DNA of 64,000 nt, from positions 3,410,001-3,474,000 of the forward strand of contig NZ_JASVWB010000002.1 of the NCBI RefSeq assembly GCF_030287445.1, in the 5' to 3' direction. Source of the DNA: Streptomyces sp. ALI-76-A (lineage in GTDB: Bacteria; Actinomycetota; Actinomycetes; Streptomycetales; Streptomycetaceae). The position numbers and the translations under genes were made by a program. How positions within the stretch are numbered: position 1 is the stretch's first letter; the number at the start of each line of letters is the position of its first letter. The notes beneath the pieces are model-generated. The model saw only the letters and a program-made list of their open reading frames with translations, ran no database searches and was not told the origin of the DNA. Positions 1-7,982 of this stretch are shown piece after piece.

Positions 1-446
1 AGCGCATCGGCAACCTGTCCCAGGGCTGGGCGACGGCCGGCGTGGACGTGACCGTCCGGGCGGACGAGGACCTGGAGAAGGTGCGGCGGACCCTGAGCGA
101 GGTCGGCGAGAAGATGAGCCGGGAAGAGCCCTGGAACGAGCTCCTGTGGGGCCCGATCGAGGTGCTCGGCCTGGAGAGCGTGCTGCTGGACTCGATGGTC
201 GTGCGCGTCACCGCGAAGACGATGCCCGGCAAGGCCCTCACCGTCGAACGCGAGCTGCGCTGGCGCATCAAGCGGGCCTTCGACGCGGCGGACATCCAGA
301 TCGTGGGCGGCCCGCCCGTCCTCACGCCGGAGGAACCCGACGCGGACCCCACGGCGGGCATGGCCGCCCCGTCGGCGTACGCCAACACCGGATCGCCGCA
401 GGCACAGGCGGCCACGCCGCTGACGCCGCAGGCCCCGGCGAAGTAG
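1..446 (+). CDS. Mechanosensitive ion channel (MscS family), C-terminal part
   Basis: The reading frame is open from the first bases of the window to TAG at 446, so the 5' part lies outside. About 147 residues are visible. They match the cytoplasmic alpha/beta C-terminal domain of MscS-type channels: a segment around a valine-rich strand, a helix with LEKVRRTLSE, the LGLESVLLDSMVVRV strand region, and the terminal ELRWRIKRAFD helix followed by IQIVGG. The last 45 residues are a Pro/Ala-rich tail. Such channels release solutes on hypo-osmotic shock. A GC-rich hairpin at 456-482 ends the transcript before the csn operon, so the gene is not part of that operon. The family call is from recognised sequence pattern; no membrane segment is visible here. 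Confidence 0.8.
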   Translation, partial: RIGNLSQGWATAGVDVTVRADEDLEKVRRTLSEVGEKMSREEPWNELLWGPIEVLGLESVLLDSMVVRVTAKTMPGKALTVERELRWRIKRAFDAADIQIVGGPPVLTPEEPDADPTAGMAAPSAYANTGSPQAQAATPLTPQAPAK

Positions 447-455
447 CGGGCGGAA

Positions 456-482
456 GGGCGTCGCAGACCGGCCGCGACGCCC
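456..482 (+). terminator. GC-rich hairpin after the MscS gene
   Basis: A perfect 9-bp stem (GGGCGTCGC at 456-464 and GCGACGCCC at 474-482) has a 9-nt loop and starts 10 bp after the stop codon. There is no T-tract, which is common for Streptomyces terminators. Confidence 0.6.
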
Positions 483-563
483 GCCCGGGAAGACCCCCGG
501 CCGCTCCCCGCCCGCGCCCACCGCCCCCGCAGGTAACGACTCCGTTGCCGCGGGGGCTCTCTC

Positions 564-592
564 TTGACGTCCCGACCGCACCGCCCTATGGT
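564..592 (+). promoter_or_regulatory. Promoter of the csn operon
   Basis: A sigma70/HrdB-like promoter is visible: -35 TTGACG (564-569), 17-bp spacer, -10 TATGGT (587-592). Transcription would start near 599, about 94 nt before the csnR start codon and directly in the palindromic operator at 606-618. Confidence 0.7.
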
Positions 593-605
593 CCAGACCA
601 CCAAC

Positions 606-618
606 AGGAAACCTTCCT
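606..618. promoter_or_regulatory. CsnR-like operator
   Basis: The near-palindrome AGGAAACCTTCCT, flanked by C at 605 and AA at 619-620, covers the expected transcription start of the csn promoter. It closely resembles the operator I recall for the Streptomyces ROK repressor CsnR (an AGGAAA...TTTCCT palindrome). Binding here would block initiation or early elongation, giving autoregulation of the operon. The site is seen in the sequence; its assignment to CsnR rests on that recollection and on the location. Confidence 0.7.
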
Positions 619-692
619 AACAAACACCGCCGGATGGACTTGCCGGCTGGATCACTGGGAAGCTGGACGGCCGAGAGGCAGGTGTCGACCCC

Positions 693-1904
693 ATGGCAGG
701 AACCGCCGGTACGCCGGGCACCCCGAGCGTCCTGCGCGCCATGAACGACCGGGCCGCGCTGGACCTGCTGCTGGAGCACGGGCCGCTGTCCCGTACCCGG
801 ATCGGCAAGCTCACCGGGCTCTCCAAGCCGACGGCCTCCCAGCTGCTCGCCCGCCTGGAGGCCTCCGGGCTGGTCCTGGCGACCGGCACCACCGAGGGCC
901 GCCCGGGTCCGGGCGCCCAGCTGTACGAGGTCAACCCGGCCGCCGCGTACGCCGCCGGGCTGGACGTCACCCCGGAGCGCGTCCTCGCCGCCGTCGCCGA
1001 CGTCACCGGCCGCACGGTCGGCTCGTACGAACTGCCCACCCCCGGCAGGCACCCGGCGACGCCCGTCGTACGGCAGGTCACCGATGCCCTCGACGGCGCG
1101 GTCAAGGCGGCGGGGCTCGCCCGCGACGACGTCCGCCGGCTCGTCATCGGCACCCCCGGCGCCTTCGACCCGGGCACCGGCCGCCTGCGGTACGCCTCCC
1201 ACCTCCCCGGCTGGCACTCCCCCACCCTGCTCGACGAACTGGCCGCGGCCCTGCCGATGCCGGTCGAGTACGAGAACGACGTCAACCTCGTCGCCGTGGC
1301 CGAGCAGCGGCTCGGCGCGGCCCGCGGGCACGGCGACTTCGTCCTGCTGTGGAACGAGGGCGGCCTCGGCGCCGCCCTGGTCCTCGGCGGGCGGCTGCAC
1401 CGCGGGTGGACCGGCGGGGCCGGCGAGGTCGGCTTCCTGCCGGTGCCGGGCACCCCCCTGGTCCGCCAGGTGGCCCGGGCCAACAGCGGCGGCTACCAGG
1501 AGCTGGCCGGTTCCCAGGCGATCCCCCGGCTGGCCCGTGAACTCGGCCTCCCGGACATCCCCTCGGGCCCGTACCCCGAGGTTGCCGCCGCCCTCGTCGC
1601 CCGTGCCGCCGAGGTCGACGACGACCTCCACCGTCGCCTGCTCCAGACCTACGCGACGAACCTCGCCACCGGTCTGGCCTCGCTCGTCTCCGTCCTCGAC
1701 CCCGAACTGGTCGTCCTCAGCGGCGCCTCGCTCACCTGCGGCGGGGAGCCGCTGCGCGCCCTCGTCCAGGCCGAACTGGAGGAGCTGGCCGCGACCCGGC
1801 CCCGGCTCGTCCTCGGCGACGTCCGTGAACGCCCCGTGCTGCGCGGCGCGCTGGAGAGCGCGCTCGCGACCACCCGCGACGAGGTCTTCGACACCTCGCG
1901 CTGA
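693..1904 (+). CDS. csnR: ROK-family transcriptional repressor, CsnR-like
   Basis: This 403-residue protein has an N-terminal winged helix-turn-helix (about residues 20-70, with SRTRIGKLTGLSKPTASQLL as recognition region) and a ROK sugar-kinase-like effector domain from about residue 85 to the end. ROK repressors of this type bind a sugar ligand and release DNA. The gene is the first of an operon for chitosan-oligosaccharide uptake and sits behind a promoter with a CsnR-like palindrome, so it is probably the local repressor and autoregulator. The CxCGxxGCxE zinc motif of typical ROK proteins is missing after AGEVGFLPV, so the effector domain is divergent. The ATG at 693 has GAGGCAGG about 10 bp upstream. 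Function is inferred from family and synteny with the S. coelicolor csnR-K cluster. Confidence 0.85.
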   Translation: MAGTAGTPGTPSVLRAMNDRAALDLLLEHGPLSRTRIGKLTGLSKPTASQLLARLEASGLVLATGTTEGRPGPGAQLYEVNPAAAYAAGLDVTPERVLAAVADVTGRTVGSYELPTPGRHPATPVVRQVTDALDGAVKAAGLARDDVRRLVIGTPGAFDPGTGRLRYASHLPGWHSPTLLDELAAALPMPVEYENDVNLVAVAEQRLGAARGHGDFVLLWNEGGLGAALVLGGRLHRGWTGGAGEVGFLPVPGTPLVRQVARANSGGYQELAGSQAIPRLARELGLPDIPSGPYPEVAAALVARAAEVDDDLHRRLLQTYATNLATGLASLVSVLDPELVVLSGASLTCGGEPLRALVQAELEELAATRPRLVLGDVRERPVLRGALESALATTRDEVFDTSR

Positions 1905-2019
1905 ACCGCCTCACGCCCGCTGCGGAACCGCTTGCCGCTCCCCCCTTCCCACTGAACCGCTGCTCACCTCTCGCCTCTCGCCCTCGCACACCTCCGTCCC
2001 GCCCCAGGGAGATCTCGCC

Positions 2020-3357
2020 ATGCCCGGAATATCCCGTAAAGCGGCGCTCGCGCTCGCCGCCTCCGCCTCCCTCGCCCTCCTCTCCACCGCCTGTACCGGC
2101 CAGTCCGGCACGGGCGGCGGTGACGACGCCTCCCAGGAGACGACCCTCGACCTCTGGCACGCCTGGAGCGCGCCGGCCGAGGTCAAGGCCGTCAAGTCCC
2201 TGGTCGCCGGCTTCGAGAAGACGCACCCCGCCATCCACGTGAACGTCGTCGGCAACATGACCGACGACAAGATCAACCAGGCGCTGCGCACGGGCGGCGA
2301 CAAGTCCCCCGACGTGATCTCGTCGTTCACCACGAACAACGTCGGCAAGTTCTGCTCGTCGGGGGCGCTCGTCGACCTCGACCCCTTCTTCGAGAAGTCG
2401 GGCATCGACCCGGAGACGACCTTCCCGAAGGCCATGAACGAGTACACCCAGTTCGAGGGGAACCGGTGCAGCGTCCCCCTGCTGGGCGACGCCTACGGCC
2501 TCTACTACAACAAGACCGCCTTCGAGAAGGCCGGCATCACGGCTCCGCCGAAGACCTGGTCGGCGTTCGAAGCCGTCGCCAAGAAGCTGACCGTGCCGGA
2601 CGGCGACAGCTACGAGCAGCTCGGGTTCATGCCCAACTACCACGGCTGGGAGACGACGACCGAGCACTATCTCGGCCAGTTCTCCCCCACCTACTTCGAC
2701 TCCGACGGAAAGTCGAACGTCGCGAAGGACCCGGCGTTCAAGGCCGGTTTCACACTCCAGAAGCGGCTCGTCGACGCGCTCGGCGGATATCAGCGGCTGG
2801 AGAAGTACCGCGCCACGCTCGGCGACGAATGGGGTCCCAAGCACCCCTTCCACACCGGCCAGGTCGCCATGCAGCTGGACGGTGAATGGCGCCTGGGCAT
2901 GGCCCTGGACGCCGAGCCGGGCTTCGAGATCGGCGTGGCCCCGCTGCCCGTGCCCGACGACCAGGCCGACCAGTACGGCAAGGGCTACATCACCGGCACC
3001 ATCGCCGGCATCGCCGCCACCAGCAAGAAGCAGAACGCGGCCTGGGAACTGGTGAAGTACATGACGACCGACACGGACGCCGTCGTCGCCTTCTCCAACG
3101 CCATCCACAACGTGCCCTCCACACTGGCCGCCCTGAAGTCGCCGGACCTGACGTACGACCCGCGCTTCAAGACGTTCCTGGAGATCGCCGCCAACCCGAA
3201 CTCCACGACCACACCCGCCTCCGTCAACGGCGGTGTGTACCTCACCACCATCCAGCAGTTCGGATACGACTACGAGAGCGGAAAGACCAAGGACCTGGCG
3301 GCGGGCCTGGCGGACACCGCGCGGCAGATCGACACGGACATCGCACAGGCGAAGTGA
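2020..3357 (+). CDS. csnE: ABC transporter sugar-binding lipoprotein (CsnE-like)
   Basis: A 445-residue extracellular solute-binding protein of family 1 (SBP_bac_1). The first 25 residues are a lipoprotein signal ending in LLSTAC with the lipid-modified Cys at residue 25, followed by a Gly/Asp-rich linker. The LDLWHAW start of the mature domain and the repeated Trp/Tyr-rich segments (WETTTEHYLGQF, DGEWRLG) fit an oligosaccharide-binding pocket. It would capture glucosamine oligosaccharides outside the membrane and pass them to CsnF/CsnG. The ATG at 2020 is chosen because AGGGAG lies 8 bp upstream and a signal peptide follows at once; a longer in-frame extension upstream overlaps csnR and is not coding. 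The stop overlaps the next start (ATGA). Confidence 0.9.
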   Translation: MPGISRKAALALAASASLALLSTACTGQSGTGGGDDASQETTLDLWHAWSAPAEVKAVKSLVAGFEKTHPAIHVNVVGNMTDDKINQALRTGGDKSPDVISSFTTNNVGKFCSSGALVDLDPFFEKSGIDPETTFPKAMNEYTQFEGNRCSVPLLGDAYGLYYNKTAFEKAGITAPPKTWSAFEAVAKKLTVPDGDSYEQLGFMPNYHGWETTTEHYLGQFSPTYFDSDGKSNVAKDPAFKAGFTLQKRLVDALGGYQRLEKYRATLGDEWGPKHPFHTGQVAMQLDGEWRLGMALDAEPGFEIGVAPLPVPDDQADQYGKGYITGTIAGIAATSKKQNAAWELVKYMTTDTDAVVAFSNAIHNVPSTLAALKSPDLTYDPRFKTFLEIAANPNSTTTPASVNGGVYLTTIQQFGYDYESGKTKDLAAGLADTARQIDTDIAQAK

Positions 3358-4298
3358 TGAGCACGGTCACCCTGGCCTCGAAGCGCCGCCGGGCGGCGCT
3401 TCGTACGGCCGCCTTCATGTCGCCCTGGCTGATCGGCTTCGCGGTCTTCTTCGCGTATCCGCTGATCTCGACGGTCTACTTCTCGTTCATGCGCTACGAC
3501 GGCTTCAGACCGCCGACGTGGGCCGGGACCAGGAACTGGACGTACGTCTTCGAGCACTACCCCTTCTTCTGGCCCGCCCTGCGCAACACCCTGTGGCTGG
3601 TCCTCGTCATGGTCACCCTCCGGGTCCTGTTCGGGCTCGGCGTGGGCCTCCTGATCACCAGGATCAGGACGGGTACGGGAGTCTTCCGCACCCTCTTCTA
3701 CCTGCCGTACCTGGCCCCGCCGGTGGCCGCCACCATGGCCTTCGCGTTCCTGCTCAACCCCGGTACCGGTCCGGTCGACTCGATCCTGGAGAGCGTCGGC
3801 CTGCCGGCCCCCGGCTGGTTCACCGACCCGTCCTGGTCCAAGCCGGCCCTCACCCTGCTCGCCCTGTGGGGCATCGGCGACCTCGTGGTCATCTTCATGG
3901 CCGCGCTGCTGGACGTGCCCCGGGAGCAGTACGAGGCGGCGGAGCTGGACGGGGCCTCCGCCTGGCAGCGGTTCCGTTACGTCACCCTGCCGAACATCTC
4001 GCCCATCGTGATGTTCGCCGTGGTGACCGGCGTGATCCAGACCATGCAGTACTACGCGCAGCCGCTGATCGCCGGGAAGGTCGCCTCGGGTGTGATCCAG
4101 GGGGCGGGCACCCAGTTCGAGCCCGGCTACCCCGACAAGTCCACGCTGACCCTTCCCCAACTCGTCTACAACCTCGGCTTCCAGCGCTTCGACTACGGCT
4201 CCGCGTGCGTGGTCGCCCTGGTGCTCTTCGCCCTGTCGACGGTGTTCACCGCGTTCCTGATGCGGCGCCGCGGCGGTCTCATCCAGGCAGGTGACTGA
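3357..4298 (+). CDS. csnF: ABC sugar transporter permease (CsnF-like)
   Basis: A 313-residue inner-membrane permease of the binding-protein-dependent type (MalF/UgpA class). There are six predicted membrane segments, starting with SPWLIGFAVFFAYPLIS, and an EAA loop (EQYEAAELDGASAWQRFRYVTLP) that docks on the ATPase. The start overlaps the csnE stop in ATGA and the stop overlaps csnG in the same way, so the three are translationally coupled. No ATPase gene is in the operon; in Streptomyces such carbohydrate importers usually share the multitask ATPase MsiK encoded elsewhere, which I infer here. Confidence 0.9.
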   Translation: MSTVTLASKRRRAALRTAAFMSPWLIGFAVFFAYPLISTVYFSFMRYDGFRPPTWAGTRNWTYVFEHYPFFWPALRNTLWLVLVMVTLRVLFGLGVGLLITRIRTGTGVFRTLFYLPYLAPPVAATMAFAFLLNPGTGPVDSILESVGLPAPGWFTDPSWSKPALTLLALWGIGDLVVIFMAALLDVPREQYEAAELDGASAWQRFRYVTLPNISPIVMFAVVTGVIQTMQYYAQPLIAGKVASGVIQGAGTQFEPGYPDKSTLTLPQLVYNLGFQRFDYGSACVVALVLFALSTVFTAFLMRRRGGLIQAGD

Positions 4299-5209
4299 TG
4301 ACTCAGGTACAGGACACACCGGCGCGGGTGCCGGACGGGCCAGCACGGGAGCGGGTATCCACGGCGGCGGAGCGCACGGCCCGCCGCAAGGCCGTCCTGG
4401 AGTGGATCGCGGTCCACTCCCTCGGCCTGGCCGCGGCCCTGTTCTTCACCCTCCCCTTCGTGTTCGTCCTCCTGACGTCGTTGATGAGCGACACCCAGGC
4501 CCTCAGCCGCGACCTGGTCCCGCACACCTGGGAGTGGGGCAACTACCGCAGGGTGTTCGACACCCCGGGTTTCGCGACCTGGTGGAGGAACACCCTCCTG
4601 TACGCCGGCGCCGGCACGCTGCTCACGGTCGTGTCGTCGGTCCCCGTGGCGTACGCGCTGGCCAAGTTCCGCTTCCGGGGCCGCACCCTGTCCCTGATGC
4701 TGGTGATCTCGATGATGATGCTGCCTCCGCAGGTGGTCGTCATCCCGATGTACCTGTTCTGGGCCAAGCAACTGGACCTGTCGGGCACGCTGTGGCCGCT
4801 GATCATCCCGATGGCGTTCGGCGACGCGTTCTCCATCTTCCTGCTGCGCCAGTTCCTGACGACGATCCCCGACGAGTACCTGGACGCGGCGAAGGTGGAC
4901 GGCTGCGGCGACCTGCGCACCCTGCTGAAGGTCGTCCTCCCGATGGCCAGGCCGGGCATCGCGGCGGTGGCCCTCTTCCAGTTCTTCTACGCCTGGAACG
5001 ACTACTTCGGCCCGCAGATCTACGCCTCCGAGAACACCGGTGCCTGGACACTGAGTTACGGCCTGGAGTCGTTCAAGGGCGCCCACCACACCGACTGGAA
5101 CCTCACCATGGCCGCGACCGTCCTGGTCATGGCCCCCGTGATCCTCGTCTTCTTCTTCGCCCAGAAGGCGTTCGTCGAGGGCCTCACGCTCACCGGAGTG
5201 AAGGGTTAG
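4298..5209 (+). CDS. csnG: ABC sugar transporter permease (CsnG-like)
   Basis: A 303-residue partner permease of the MalG class. It has a short charged N-terminus, six membrane segments (first about residues 40-62) and the EAA motif DEYLDAAKVDGCGDLRTLLKVVLP. It forms the heterodimeric pore with CsnF. The ATG overlaps the csnF stop. After it comes a 121-bp gap containing a strong hairpin before the hydrolase gene, the only sizeable gap inside the uptake-degradation part of the operon. Confidence 0.9.
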   Translation: MTQVQDTPARVPDGPARERVSTAAERTARRKAVLEWIAVHSLGLAAALFFTLPFVFVLLTSLMSDTQALSRDLVPHTWEWGNYRRVFDTPGFATWWRNTLLYAGAGTLLTVVSSVPVAYALAKFRFRGRTLSLMLVISMMMLPPQVVVIPMYLFWAKQLDLSGTLWPLIIPMAFGDAFSIFLLRQFLTTIPDEYLDAAKVDGCGDLRTLLKVVLPMARPGIAAVALFQFFYAWNDYFGPQIYASENTGAWTLSYGLESFKGAHHTDWNLTMAATVLVMAPVILVFFFAQKAFVEGLTLTGVKG

Positions 5210-5232
5210 GCACGTATGCATGCGGCATCTCT

Positions 5233-5250
5233 CCGGGGGCCGACCCCCGG
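5233..5250 (+). terminator. Intra-operon hairpin between csnG and csnH
   Basis: A 7-bp GC stem (CCGGGGG at 5233-5239, CCCCCGG at 5244-5250) with loop CCGA begins 23 bp after the csnG stop. More C/G-rich direct repeats follow. It may act as a partial terminator or 3' RNA stabiliser that sets transporter expression above that of the intracellular enzymes. Confidence 0.4.
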
Positions 5251-5330
5251 CCCCCGGCTCCCCGACCCCGGCTCCCCGGCCTTCCGGCCGTGATCACCGT
5301 CCCCCGCGCCCGAAAGCGAGGCACCCCGCA

Positions 5331-6596
5331 GTGAGACTCACCGTGGTCGGCGGAGGCTCGACCTACACCCCCGAACTCGTCGACGGCTTCGCCCGCCTGC
5401 GCGACACCCTGCCCGTCGAGGAACTCGTCCTGGTCGACCCGGCGGCCGACCGCCTGGAACTGGTGGGCGGCCTGGCCCGCCGCATCTTCGCCAGACAGGG
5501 CCACGCCGGCCGGATCGTGACGACCGGCGACCTCGACGCGGGGGTCGAGGGAGCCGACGCCGTACTGCTCCAGCTCCGCGTCGGCGGTCAGGCGGCCCGC
5601 CAACAGGACGAGACCTGGCCCCTGGAATGCGGCTGCGTCGGCCAGGAGACCACCGGCGCGGGCGGCCTGGCCAAGGCGCTGCGCACGGTCCCGGTGGTCC
5701 TCGACATCGCCGAACGGGTCCGCCGTACGAACCCGGACGCCTGGATCATCGACTTCACCAACCCGGTCGGCATCGTCACCCGGGCCCTGCTCCAGGCGGG
5801 TCACCGGGCGGTCGGACTGTGCAACGTGGCGATCGGCTTCCAGCGGAAGTTCGCGGGCCTGCTCGGCGTGCGGCCCTCCGACGTCCACCTGGACCACGTC
5901 GGCCTCAACCACCTCACCTGGGAGACCGGCGTACGCCTGGGCGGCCCGGAGGGCGAGGACGTCCTGCCCCGGCTGCTGTCCGGGCACGGCGACCCGATCG
6001 CCGCGGACCTGCGCCTGCCCCGCGCCCTCCTGGACCGCCTGGGCGTGGTCCCGTCCTACTACCTGCGCTACTACTACGCGCACGACGAGGTCGTCCGGGA
6101 ACTGCGGACCAAGCCGTCCCGGGCCGCCGAGGTCGCCGAGATGGAGCGGCGGTTGCTGACGATGTACGGCGATCCCGCCCTGGACGAGAAGCCGGAGCTG
6201 CTGGCCAGGCGGGGCGGCGCGTACTACTCGGAGGCGGCGGTGGACCTGGCCGCCGGCCTGCTCGGCGCAGGCGGCAGCACCTACCAGGTGGTGAACACCC
6301 TCAACCGGGGCACGCTCCCCTTCCTCCCGGACGACGCGGTCATCGAGGTGCAGGCGGCGGTGGGCCACAAGGGCGCCACCCCGCTGCCCGTGCCGGCCGT
6401 GGACCCGCTGTACGCGGGCCTGATGGCGAGCGTGACGGCGTACGAGGACCTGGCCCTGCAAGCCGCCCTGCGCGGTGGTCGCGACCGGGTCTTCCGGGCC
6501 CTGCTCGCCCATCCCCTCGTCGGGCAGTACGCGTACGCCGAGTCCCTCACCGACCAGCTGATCGCACACAACCGGGAGCATCTCGCGTGGGCCTGA
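5331..6596 (+). CDS. csnH: Glycoside hydrolase family 4 (CsnH-like)
   Basis: A 421-residue GH4 enzyme. These cytoplasmic glycosidases use NAD+ and a divalent metal in a redox-elimination mechanism. Visible are the Rossmann motif VVGGGST (residues 5-11), the DFTNPVG segment, the metal-binding Cys164 in CNVAIGF and His194 in GLNHLTW. In the csn cluster it would split imported glucosamine oligosaccharides or their phosphates; the exact substrate cannot be told from sequence. The GTG at 5331 gives the canonical MRLTVVGGG start with AGCGAGG upstream; the open frame before it is low-complexity intergenic sequence. It overlaps the kinase gene by 10 bp. Confidence 0.88.
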   Translation: MRLTVVGGGSTYTPELVDGFARLRDTLPVEELVLVDPAADRLELVGGLARRIFARQGHAGRIVTTGDLDAGVEGADAVLLQLRVGGQAARQQDETWPLECGCVGQETTGAGGLAKALRTVPVVLDIAERVRRTNPDAWIIDFTNPVGIVTRALLQAGHRAVGLCNVAIGFQRKFAGLLGVRPSDVHLDHVGLNHLTWETGVRLGGPEGEDVLPRLLSGHGDPIAADLRLPRALLDRLGVVPSYYLRYYYAHDEVVRELRTKPSRAAEVAEMERRLLTMYGDPALDEKPELLARRGGAYYSEAAVDLAAGLLGAGGSTYQVVNTLNRGTLPFLPDDAVIEVQAAVGHKGATPLPVPAVDPLYAGLMASVTAYEDLALQAALRGGRDRVFRALLAHPLVGQYAYAESLTDQLIAHNREHLAWA

Positions 6597-7573
6597 CCGC
6601 ACGTGTCCTCGCCGTCGACGCCGGCAACAGCAAGACCGACGTGGCGGTCGTGGCGGCCGACGGAACCGTCCTCGCCACGGCCCGCGGCGGCGGGTTCCGG
6701 CCCCCGGTGGTGGGCGTGGAGACGGCGGTGGACACGGTCGCCGACACGGTGGGCCGGGCGTTCGCCGCGGCCGGCGTCGACGCGGTCGCGCACGTCTCCG
6801 CCTGCCTCGCCAACGCCGACTTCCCCGTCGAGGAGGAGCAGTTGGCGGCCGCGCTGCACGCGCGCGCGTGGGGGGCGAGTACGACGGTCCGCAACGACAC
6901 CTTCGCGGTGCTGCGCGCGGGCCTCACCGCGCCACGGGGGGTCGCCGTCGTCTGCGGCGCGGGCATCAACTGCGTCGGCATGCGCCCCGACGGCCGCACC
7001 GCCCGCTTCCCCGCGCTCGGCCGGGTCTCCGGCGACTGGGGCGGCGGCTGGGGCCTGGCGGAGGAGGCCCTGTGGCACGCGTCCCGCGCGGAGGACGGCC
7101 GCGGCGCGCCCACGGCGCTGGCCCGGACCCTTCCCGCCCACTTCGGCCTCACTTCCATGTACGCCCTCGTGGAGGCCCTGCACCTGGAGCGCATCGCCCC
7201 GGCCCGCCGCCACGAGCTGGCTCCGGTCCTGTTCGCCACGGCCGCCGACGGCGACCCGGTCGCCCGCGCCCTCGTCGACCGCCTGGCCGACGAGGTGGTG
7301 ACCATGGCGACGGTGGCCCTGACCCGGCTGGACCTGCTGGCGGAGGAGACACCGGTGCTCCTCGGCGGCGGCATCCTGGCGGCCCGCCATCCCCTCCTGG
7401 AGGACGGCGTGCGCGACCTCCTGGCAGCCCGCGCCCCCAAGGCCGTACCCCAGGTGGTCACCGCCCCACCGGTGCTCGGCTCGGCCCTGCTCGGCCTGGA
7501 CCACCTGGGAGCCGACGCGCAGGCACAGGAGCGAGTGCGGGAGCATTTCGAGCGGTCGGGCGGGGAGCGGTGA
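6587..7573 (+). CDS. csnK: Sugar kinase, BadF/BadG/N-acetylglucosamine kinase family (CsnK-like)
   Basis: A 328-residue ASKHA-fold kinase. The phosphate-1 motif is VDAGNSKTDVAV (about residues 9-20), GAGINCVG forms the second nucleotide loop, and GDWGGGWGLAEEAL is characteristic of the GlcNAc/glucosamine kinase branch. It would phosphorylate the monosaccharide released by CsnH, feeding GlcN-6-P into the amino-sugar pathway. The GTG at 6587 lies inside the end of csnH (10-bp overlap) and is the only start giving the full nucleotide-binding strand. It ends the operon; imperfect GC repeats follow. Confidence 0.85.
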   Translation: MGLTARVLAVDAGNSKTDVAVVAADGTVLATARGGGFRPPVVGVETAVDTVADTVGRAFAAAGVDAVAHVSACLANADFPVEEEQLAAALHARAWGASTTVRNDTFAVLRAGLTAPRGVAVVCGAGINCVGMRPDGRTARFPALGRVSGDWGGGWGLAEEALWHASRAEDGRGAPTALARTLPAHFGLTSMYALVEALHLERIAPARRHELAPVLFATAADGDPVARALVDRLADEVVTMATVALTRLDLLAEETPVLLGGGILAARHPLLEDGVRDLLAARAPKAVPQVVTAPPVLGSALLGLDHLGADAQAQERVREHFERSGGER

Positions 7574-7982
7574 GGCGGGGAGCCGGTCCGGCGGGGGATG
7601 GGACTCGGCCGGTCCGACGAGGGCGGTGAGGCGGGCCCGTCCGGCGGGGGGAGGACGCGGCCCGTCCGGCGGGGGGTGAGGACGCGGCCCGTCCGGCGGC
7701 TGGGTCAGGGAACCGGAAGGTCCCGGAGACCCGGTAGCCCGGAGACCCGAAGCAAGGCCCCGGACGCCCCGGTCTCCACCCGTCGGCACTCGCACGCGTA
7801 CCCGGGGAACCGAACAGATTCCCCCGGCGTATACATGGGCAAGGGGTGGTGAAGGGGGCGCGGTCAAGGCGTCGGCAGGCATTGCGCACTGCGATCCGAT
7901 CAAGATCCAGCCAAGGCCGGTGCGGATGTCAGTACCGGCGGCGATACTTGCGGCGAAGGATGACCATGGGGGAGGTCAAACA
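7574..7982. repeat. Intergenic spacer with imperfect GC tandem repeats
   Basis: Between csnK and the signalling operon, about 7625-7700 holds three imperfect copies of a 24-27 bp unit built on GAGGACGCGGCCCGTCCGGC. Each copy contains the sub-palindrome CGGCCCGTCCGG. No convincing gene is seen. The right end carries GGGGGAGG at 7968-7975, the ribosome binding site of the next gene. I found no clear promoter. Confidence 0.5.

Noticed and set aside
1084..2019. Longer csnE starting inside csnR
   Set aside because: The upstream part is a shadow of csnR; the signal peptide and ribosome binding site fix the start at 2020.
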